Source of the DNA: a virus
Length of the DNA stretch: 29,262 nucleotides
Strand: one strand, 5' to 3'
Virus record (IMG/VR): IMGVR_UViG_3300020220_000244
Location: 1-29,262 of that record
The notes under the pieces were generated by a model. That model saw only the letters and a program-made list of their open reading frames with translations, searched no databases and was not told the DNA's origin. Positions 24,436 to 29,262 of the stretch are shown here, piece after piece (within the stretch, counting starts at the first letter, position 1; every line of letters begins with the position of its first letter). The position numbers and the translations under genes were made by a program.

Positions 24436-25586
24436 TGGCTAGCATTATAAGAGTTAAAAGATCTACAGGAACAACCGCTCCAGCTACTCTTTATTATGGT
24501 GAGTTAGCGTATACTGATGGACAAGGTTTAACTGCCAACGGTGGAGGCAGACTCTTTGTTGGTGATCAAAATCAGATTCCTAGAGAAGTTGGTGGTAGAT
24601 ATTATACTGATATGTTCCTACAACCCGGAAAGGTTGCAGGGAAACAAAATAAAACAACTCCAGCAAATGGATTTGTTCCCATACTCGATATTAATAGAAA
24701 AGTTGATGAATGGAATGTTGATGGATATTTAAACGTTACTGGTGTATCAACATTTATTGGTCTTGTTAATGTTCAAGGTGAATCTTTCTTTGGAAATATT
24801 GGAATATCTTCAAATCTTATTAGAACAACTTCTGGAGATACTCTTTACATTGATCCATATCCCGATGGTTTAAGTAACCAGGGAACGGTTGTTATTAAAG
24901 GTAATTTACAGATTGATGGAGACACAACATCTGTAAATTCATCAACTGTAAATGTTGATGATGTAATTCTTCATCTTGGTGATGTTAACAAAATAAGAAC
25001 AGTTGTCGGTAGTGATGCTGTTGCTGGTGTTAATACAATTAGATTAGATTCAATATCTAATCTTAATGTTAGTGATGTCGTAACTGGATCTGCTAATTTA
25101 TCGCCACTAGGATTGACAACAATCACTAGTATTGATAGTACATATAATATTATAACAATTCAAGATACTATTCTTAGTTCTGGAATTAGTACTCAAACTC
25201 AACTAACAATAACTACTGGATATGATACAAATACCGATAGAGGTATTTCGTATGGTTATAATACTGGAGTTGGAACAGCAAATAATAAAATAGGATTTTT
25301 TGGTTTTGATGATAGTACAGGTTATTGGACTTATATACCTGATGCTACTATCACAAATAGCGTTGTTTCTGGAACTAAAGGAACCCTAGATTTAGGTGCT
25401 GCCTTTTTTGATTGGGCAGTCTCTGGAATACATACTAGAGGATCAATGTATTTTGATTCTTATGGACAAGTAAAGAGCACTCTCACACCAGAAGTTGGAT
25501 ATGCTACTACTTCAAATTTTGTATTAACAACAGATGCTTCAAACGTTCCTGTTTGGACCAGTGTTTTAGACGGAGGATCTTACTAA
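24435..25586 (+). CDS. Tail-fibre-like virion protein
   Basis: A 383-residue protein that I start at GTG 24435 because the product then begins ASIIRVKRSTGTTAPATLYY and GELAYTDG, which is how cyanophage fibre-like proteins of this type begin. No sensible ATG exists nearby. RLFVGDQNQIPREVGG follows. In the middle, VVIKGNLQIDGDTTSVNSST with VNVDDVILHLGD matches a very common tail-fibre strand-repeat unit. Next comes VAGVNTIRLDSISNLNVSD, related to the RG-type modules. The C-terminus (GSMYFDSYGQVKSTLTPEVG, TSVLDGGSY) is short. There is no clear receptor-binding tip or endosialidase-like domain. It sits where T4 has wac/fibritin but is not a coiled-coil protein, so the link is positional only. Confidence 0.75.
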   Translation: MASIIRVKRSTGTTAPATLYYGELAYTDGQGLTANGGGRLFVGDQNQIPREVGGRYYTDMFLQPGKVAGKQNKTTPANGFVPILDINRKVDEWNVDGYLNVTGVSTFIGLVNVQGESFFGNIGISSNLIRTTSGDTLYIDPYPDGLSNQGTVVIKGNLQIDGDTTSVNSSTVNVDDVILHLGDVNKIRTVVGSDAVAGVNTIRLDSISNLNVSDVVTGSANLSPLGLTTITSIDSTYNIITIQDTILSSGISTQTQLTITTGYDTNTDRGISYGYNTGVGTANNKIGFFGFDDSTGYWTYIPDATITNSVVSGTKGTLDLGAAFFDWAVSGIHTRGSMYFDSYGQVKSTLTPEVGYATTSNFVLTTDASNVPVWTSVLDGGSY

Positions 25587-25587
25587 A

Positions 25588-26433
25588 ATGAAACCAACAA
25601 CTCGCCAACAATTGGTAGATTATTGCCTTAGAAGGTTGGGTGCTCCAGTCTTAGAAATTAACATTGATGATGATCAAATTGACGATCTAGTTGATGATGC
25701 TCTTCAATATTTTCACGAAAGACACTTTGATGGTGTCGAAAGAATGTACTTGAAGTACAAAATCACTCAAGAAGATATTGATAGGGGAACCGCAGATCCA
25801 CTTAGCAATAGCACTGTTGGAATTGTAACTACCACAGGAACAGCGACTATTAGTGGTGTTGGTGCAACTACTTTTAATTTCTATGAAAATGCTAACTTTA
25901 TTCAAGTTCCAGATTCAGTAATTGGTATTGAAAAAGTTTTTAAATTTAATACTAATTCAATTAGCCAAGGCATGTTTAGTATAAAGTATCAGTTATTCTT
26001 AAATGACTTATATTATTTCAATTCTGTTGAACTTTTACAATATACTATGGTTAAATCTTATCTCGAAGACATTGATTTCTTATTAACGACTGATAAGCAA
26101 ATTAGATTTAATAAAAGACAAAATAGACTTTATTTGGACATTGATTGGGGTTCAAAAGCAAAAGATTCATTTATTGTTATTGACTGTTATAGGATTTTAG
26201 ATCCAAATGATTTTACAAAAGTTTATAACGATAGTTTTTTAAAAAGATATTTAACTGCCCTAATGAAACGTCAATGGGGGCAAAATTTGATAAAATTTAG
26301 AGGAGTGAAATTACCTGGTGGAGTTGAACTAAATGGTAGAGAAATTTATGATGATGCTGAAAAAGAATTAGAAATGATTAGAGAAAGAATGTCTATGGAT
26401 TATGAATTACCACCTTACGATTTTATTGGATAA
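25588..26433 (+). CDS. 13: Neck protein gp13
   Basis: Homologue of T4 gp13, which with gp14 completes the head neck after packaging and makes it ready for tail joining. Length 281 residues, against 309 in T4. The N-terminus TTRQQLVDYCLRRLGAPVLE with INIDDDQIDDLVDDALQYFH and ERHFDG matches the family opening, in which LRRLGAP and the DQI...AL...HFDG pattern are typical. The C-terminal LMKRQWGQNLIKFRGVKLPG and GGVELNGREIYDDAEKELE are also characteristic. GGAGG at 25572-25576 lies inside the end of the upstream gene, 11 bases before the ATG. The stop overlaps the gp14 start by one base (TAATG). No inserted repeat modules are seen here, unlike gp14. Confidence 0.9.
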   Translation: MKPTTRQQLVDYCLRRLGAPVLEINIDDDQIDDLVDDALQYFHERHFDGVERMYLKYKITQEDIDRGTADPLSNSTVGIVTTTGTATISGVGATTFNFYENANFIQVPDSVIGIEKVFKFNTNSISQGMFSIKYQLFLNDLYYFNSVELLQYTMVKSYLEDIDFLLTTDKQIRFNKRQNRLYLDIDWGSKAKDSFIVIDCYRILDPNDFTKVYNDSFLKRYLTALMKRQWGQNLIKFRGVKLPGGVELNGREIYDDAEKELEMIRERMSMDYELPPYDFIG

Positions 26434-27851
26434 TGGCACTTAACCCTTTCTTTCTACAAGGTTCTCCAAGTGAGCAAAGACTCGTACAAAGTCTTATCAA
26501 TGAACATCTGCAGATATTTGGTGTTGAGATAACATACATTCCAAGAATGTTTGTTAACAAAAAAACAATCATTGAAGAAATACAATCTTCAAGATTTGAT
26601 GATAATTATTCAATTGAAGCATATGTGAACACATATGAAGGATATTCTGGAGCTGGAGATATTTTAACAAAATTTGGAATGAGTTTAAGAGATGAAGTTA
26701 CTCTAACAATTTCTAAAGAAAGATTTGAAGATTTTATAGGTCCATTTTTAGGTTCTGCTGGAGATGCCTATGAGGTTGAACTTTCTAGTCGTCCAAGAGA
26801 AGGTGATTTAATTTATTTTCCATTAGGACAAAGATTATTTGAAGTTAAATTTGTTGAACACGAGCAACCTTTTTATCAATTGGGAAAACTTTATGCTTAT
26901 GAATTAAAGTGTGAACTATTTGAATATGAGGATGAAGTTATTGATACCTCTATTGCTGAAATTGATACTCAAGTTGAAGAAGAAGGATTTATTACTACTT
27001 TAAATCTTATTGGTGTTGGTAATACAGCAAACATAACACCTTTTATTGGAACCGGATATATTCAAGAAATTACATTAACAAATGATGGTAGTGGTTATAC
27101 TTCTGTTCCAACAGTGGCAATTACAACATCACCATCGGGTAATCCTCTCCATAATGCCTCTGCTGTTGCTATAACGACGGTTAAGTCTGGCGTTTATTCC
27201 GTAAAAGAAATATTGATAACAAATGCTGGAACTGGATATACTGTAGCACCAACAATATCGATTATTAGTTCACAAGGAGCTGGTGCGGTAGCAACATGTG
27301 CGATTAATACTTCTAATTATGGAATAGTTAGAACAGTTATCAATGATGCTGGAACTGGATATAGTCCATCATTTATTCCAATATTAACATTTACTGGACC
27401 AGTAGGAGTTGGATCTACAGCACTTGGTATTGTTCGTGTGAGTGCTTCCACTCAAGGAATTAGTAGTGTATTGCTTTCCAGTCCTGGATATGGGTATAGT
27501 GCCGCTGCTGTTCCAACAGCAACTGTTGGACCACCAACAATTATTACCGGAGTTGGTACATTTGCCTTTAATGAAATTATAACTGGAGAAACATCAAATA
27601 CTAAGGCAAGAGTCAAATCTTGGGATACCGATACTAGAGTTCTTAAGATATCGTTTGTTGGTATTGGGTCTACAACAGCAGGATTTATTCCTGGAGAAGT
27701 TCTGGTAGGAACAATATCATCCGCTAGATATACTATTAACTCTTATGACCATGATGACATCTATGATAAATATGCTCAGAATAATGAAATAGAAGAAGCG
27801 GCGGACGATCTTTTAGACTTTAGTGAATCTAATCCATTTGGAAATTATTAA
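26433..27851 (+). CDS. 14: Neck protein gp14, with inserted repeat block
   Basis: Homologue of T4 gp14, partner of gp13 in the neck. VEITYIPRMFVNKKTI, VNTYEGYSGAGDILTKFGM, RDEVTLTISKERF, REGDLIYFPLG and PFYQLGKLYAYELK follow the T4 gp14 order over residues 1-170. The tail DDIYDKYAQNNEIEEAADD and ESNPFGNY (about 436-472) resembles the T4 C-terminus. The protein is 472 residues against 256 in T4. The difference is a block at about 195-435 that contains four G-x-G-Y repeats (DGSGYTSVPTVAI, NAGTGYTVAPTISI, DAGTGYSPSFIPIL, SPGYGYSAAAVPT) and one FNEIITGETSNTKARV unit. The block would be expected to project from the neck. Start and stop are fixed by overlap with gp13 and a five-base gap to gp15. 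Confidence 0.92.
   Translation: MALNPFFLQGSPSEQRLVQSLINEHLQIFGVEITYIPRMFVNKKTIIEEIQSSRFDDNYSIEAYVNTYEGYSGAGDILTKFGMSLRDEVTLTISKERFEDFIGPFLGSAGDAYEVELSSRPREGDLIYFPLGQRLFEVKFVEHEQPFYQLGKLYAYELKCELFEYEDEVIDTSIAEIDTQVEEEGFITTLNLIGVGNTANITPFIGTGYIQEITLTNDGSGYTSVPTVAITTSPSGNPLHNASAVAITTVKSGVYSVKEILITNAGTGYTVAPTISIISSQGAGAVATCAINTSNYGIVRTVINDAGTGYSPSFIPILTFTGPVGVGSTALGIVRVSASTQGISSVLLSSPGYGYSAAAVPTATVGPPTIITGVGTFAFNEIITGETSNTKARVKSWDTDTRVLKISFVGIGSTTAGFIPGEVLVGTISSARYTINSYDHDDIYDKYAQNNEIEEAADDLLDFSESNPFGNY
27045..27540 (+). repeat. Four G-x-G-Y repeats inserted in gp14
   Basis: Four units of about 38-45 residues in tandem, linked by G-A-x-A-x-A/I strands and a short I/V-x-x-V-x-I-x-x-A/P-G turn. 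They are the most regular example of the family in the window and show its consensus: G-x-G-Y, four to six residues, P-T-V/I-x-I, a Gly turn, then A-x-A-x-V. Confidence 0.75.
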
Positions 27852-27856
27852 GATAA

Positions 27857-28903
27857 ATGCTAGGAACTTATTTTTACCACGAAATTATTAGAAAGACCGT
27901 CATTGGATTTGGCACTCTTTTTAATGATATTCACATTCGACATCAAGATAAAAATGGTGGAGATTTGACGGACATCAAGGTGCCTATTGCCTATGGTCCA
28001 ACACAAAAGTTTTTGGCAAGAATTGAGCAACAGGCAGATCTTAACAAACCTGTTGCCGTAACTCTCCCAAGGATTTCTTTTGAAATGACATCTTTACAAT
28101 ATGATGCTTCAAGAAAAGCGGGTGTAACTCAAACATTTAAAGCCTCTGATGGTACAAATTTAAAGAAAGTATTTTTACCTGTTCCATATAACATTGGATT
28201 TGAGTTAAATGTTTTATGTAAATTAAATGACGATGCGCTGCAGATTGTTGAACAAATTTTACCATTTTTTCAACCTGGTTTTAGCATAACTATTGATCTA
28301 GTTGATTCGATTGGTGAGAAAAGAGATGTTCCAATTGTTTTAGATAATATTTCTTTCCAGGATGATTATGAAGGTGATTTTTCAACGAGAAGAGTTTTAA
28401 TTTATACTCTAACTTTTACAGCAAAAACCTATCTATTTGGTCCTATTGCTTCCACAACAGATGGTCTCATTCGTAAGGTTCAAGTTGATTACTATGCTGA
28501 TACTAATAGAGAAACTGCCAAGAGAGAGCTAAGATATACAGCAACTCCAAAAGCACTTAAAGATTATAATAATGATAATACTGCCCAACTAGCAGACGAT
28601 ATTACTAAAGAAACAACATTGGTTGGTGTTAATGACAGTAGTGGGTTTACTTTAGGTAATAGGATCATTATAGATAGTGAAATTATGTATGTTAAGGAAA
28701 TTCCAAATTCTTCTCAACTAATTGTTGTAAGAGGATACAATGGTTCTTCAATTACGACACATCTGAAGAGTGCTTCTATAGATCTCTTAACTGCTGCTGA
28801 TGATAATCTAGTTGATGTTGATGATGACTTTGGATTTAATGAATCTATAACATCATACACAGACTCTAGATCTTATAGTCCAACACTAAAGACTGATATT
28901 TGA
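27857..28903 (+). CDS. 15: Tail sheath stabiliser and completion protein gp15
   Basis: Homologue of T4 gp15, the hexameric tail terminator that caps tube and sheath and joins the neck. TYFYHEIIRKTVIGFGTLFN, IKVPIAYGPTQKFLAR, LPRISFEM and LQIVEQILPFFQPGFSITI line up with T4 gp15. In the C-terminal half, RRVLIYTLTFTAKTYLFGPI and DGLIRKVQVDYYADT also match. T4 gp15 is 272 residues; this one is 348. The extra C-terminal part (from about 250) holds a module with ETTLVGVNDSSGFTLGN, IIIDSEIMYVKEI and VVRGYNGS, the same RG-type unit found in the giant and DUF4815-like proteins. The start ATG 27857 is five bases after gp14; the ribosome binding site is weak. The gp16 ATG is 10 bases beyond the stop. 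Confidence 0.93.
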   Translation: MLGTYFYHEIIRKTVIGFGTLFNDIHIRHQDKNGGDLTDIKVPIAYGPTQKFLARIEQQADLNKPVAVTLPRISFEMTSLQYDASRKAGVTQTFKASDGTNLKKVFLPVPYNIGFELNVLCKLNDDALQIVEQILPFFQPGFSITIDLVDSIGEKRDVPIVLDNISFQDDYEGDFSTRRVLIYTLTFTAKTYLFGPIASTTDGLIRKVQVDYYADTNRETAKRELRYTATPKALKDYNNDNTAQLADDITKETTLVGVNDSSGFTLGNRIIIDSEIMYVKEIPNSSQLIVVRGYNGSSITTHLKSASIDLLTAADDNLVDVDDDFGFNESITSYTDSRSYSPTLKTDI

Positions 28904-28913
28904 GTAAATTATT

Positions 28914-29262
28914 ATGCCTAATGGATTTGAAAAAATTGATGATGCTTTGAATATTGAAAGTAGCATTATAGAAGTTGAAAAAACTTCTAGAGAAATAGAA
29001 AAAGTTAGAAGCACGGATAAAAATGATATTCAAAAAGATTATGAGTACACCCGTGCTAATTTGTATTCTCTGATTGAAAAGGGGCAAGAAGCAATTAATG
29101 GAATTATGGAACTAGCTGGTGAAGGTGGATCACCTAGAGCATATGAAGTTGCCGGACAATTAATTAAAAGTGTTGCTGATACAACTGATAAATTAATAGA
29201 TTTACAGAAAAAACTTAAAGATGTTGAAGAGGAGACGGTAAAAGCAACAAATAATGTTACTA
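28914..29262 (+). CDS. 16: Small terminase subunit gp16 (5' part, cut by window edge)
   Basis: Start of the T4 gp16 homologue, the DNA-recognition and regulatory subunit of the packaging motor with the large subunit gp17. Only 116 codons are visible and the frame runs off the right edge with no stop. KDYEYTRANLYSLIEK, then GGSPRAYEVAGQLIKS and TTDKLIDLQKKLKDVEEE follow the T4 pattern of DYGVVRRN, DSPRHMEVF and the ILKLHKDMKD helix. The N-terminal 40 residues (NIESSIIEVEKTSREIEKV) are charged and variable, as in the family. ATG 28914 is 10 bases after the gp15 stop. Gene order gp15-gp16 is as in T4. Confidence 0.9.
   Translation, partial: MPNGFEKIDDALNIESSIIEVEKTSREIEKVRSTDKNDIQKDYEYTRANLYSLIEKGQEAINGIMELAGEGGSPRAYEVAGQLIKSVADTTDKLIDLQKKLKDVEEETVKATNNVT

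Noticed and set aside
27045-27540. CRISPR-like or DNA-level direct repeats
   Set aside because: The regularity is at protein level; the DNA copies are diverged and there are no constant repeats with unique spacers.
28866-29087. Minus-strand open frame of 73 codons near the right edge
   Set aside because: It overlaps the clear gp16 frame on the + strand, which has family-level similarity to the T4 small terminase.

Overview
This window looks like part of the late, virion-structure region of a T4-like myovirus that infects marine cyanobacteria (a cyanomyovirus). Three things support this. First, the T4 baseplate and neck genes appear in T4 order on one strand: gp25, gp6, a gp7-like giant, gp8, a large tail/baseplate protein, two small genes, fibre-like proteins, gp13, gp14, gp15 and the start of gp16. 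Second, T4-type late promoter sequences of the TATAAATA kind sit in the few intergenic gaps. Third, a phage-borne S-adenosylmethionine decarboxylase (speD) is present, an auxiliary metabolic gene known from T4-like cyanophages. The DNA is visibly AT-rich and everything is packed on the + strand with overlaps or gaps of a few bases. No tRNA, integrase, insertion sequence or CRISPR was seen. Prochlorococcus and Synechococcus cannot be told apart as hosts.

Layout. 1-137 is the 3' end of an unidentified gene. 175-501 is speD, preceded by a late-promoter-like site. 569-820 is a small protein of unknown function whose ribosome binding site touches a perfect hairpin. 852-3174 holds gp25 and gp6, the wedge core that seeds the tail sheath. 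3176-15103 is one 3975-residue protein, about 41% of the window. Its N-terminus matches the C-terminal part of T4 gp7, and the rest is a long chain of beta-rich repeat modules with an embedded YHYH-type domain. 15125-16675 is gp8 with an inserted module. 16678-23763 is a 2361-residue structural protein (DUF4815-like N-terminus) in the place T4 gives to gp9-gp12. 23760-24117 holds two overlapping tiny genes. 24199-25586 holds a 78-residue protein and a 383-residue fibre-like protein. 25588-28903 is the neck and tail terminator set gp13, gp14 and gp15. 28914 to the end is the start of the small terminase gp16.

How it fits together. gp25, gp6 and the gp7-like giant should form the wedge core. 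gp8 and the 2361-residue protein should decorate it and carry or connect fibres. gp13, gp14 and gp15 close the head and tail, and gp16 starts DNA packaging. SpeD would supply decarboxylated S-adenosylmethionine for polyamine synthesis, plausibly during packaging.

The most unusual property is a shared set of repeat modules. At least four families recur inside structural proteins of different ancestry, often inserted at discrete points between conserved T4-type segments. This looks like module shuffling among baseplate, neck and tail proteins. The T4 comparisons are from memory of the T4 protein sequences; no search was run.
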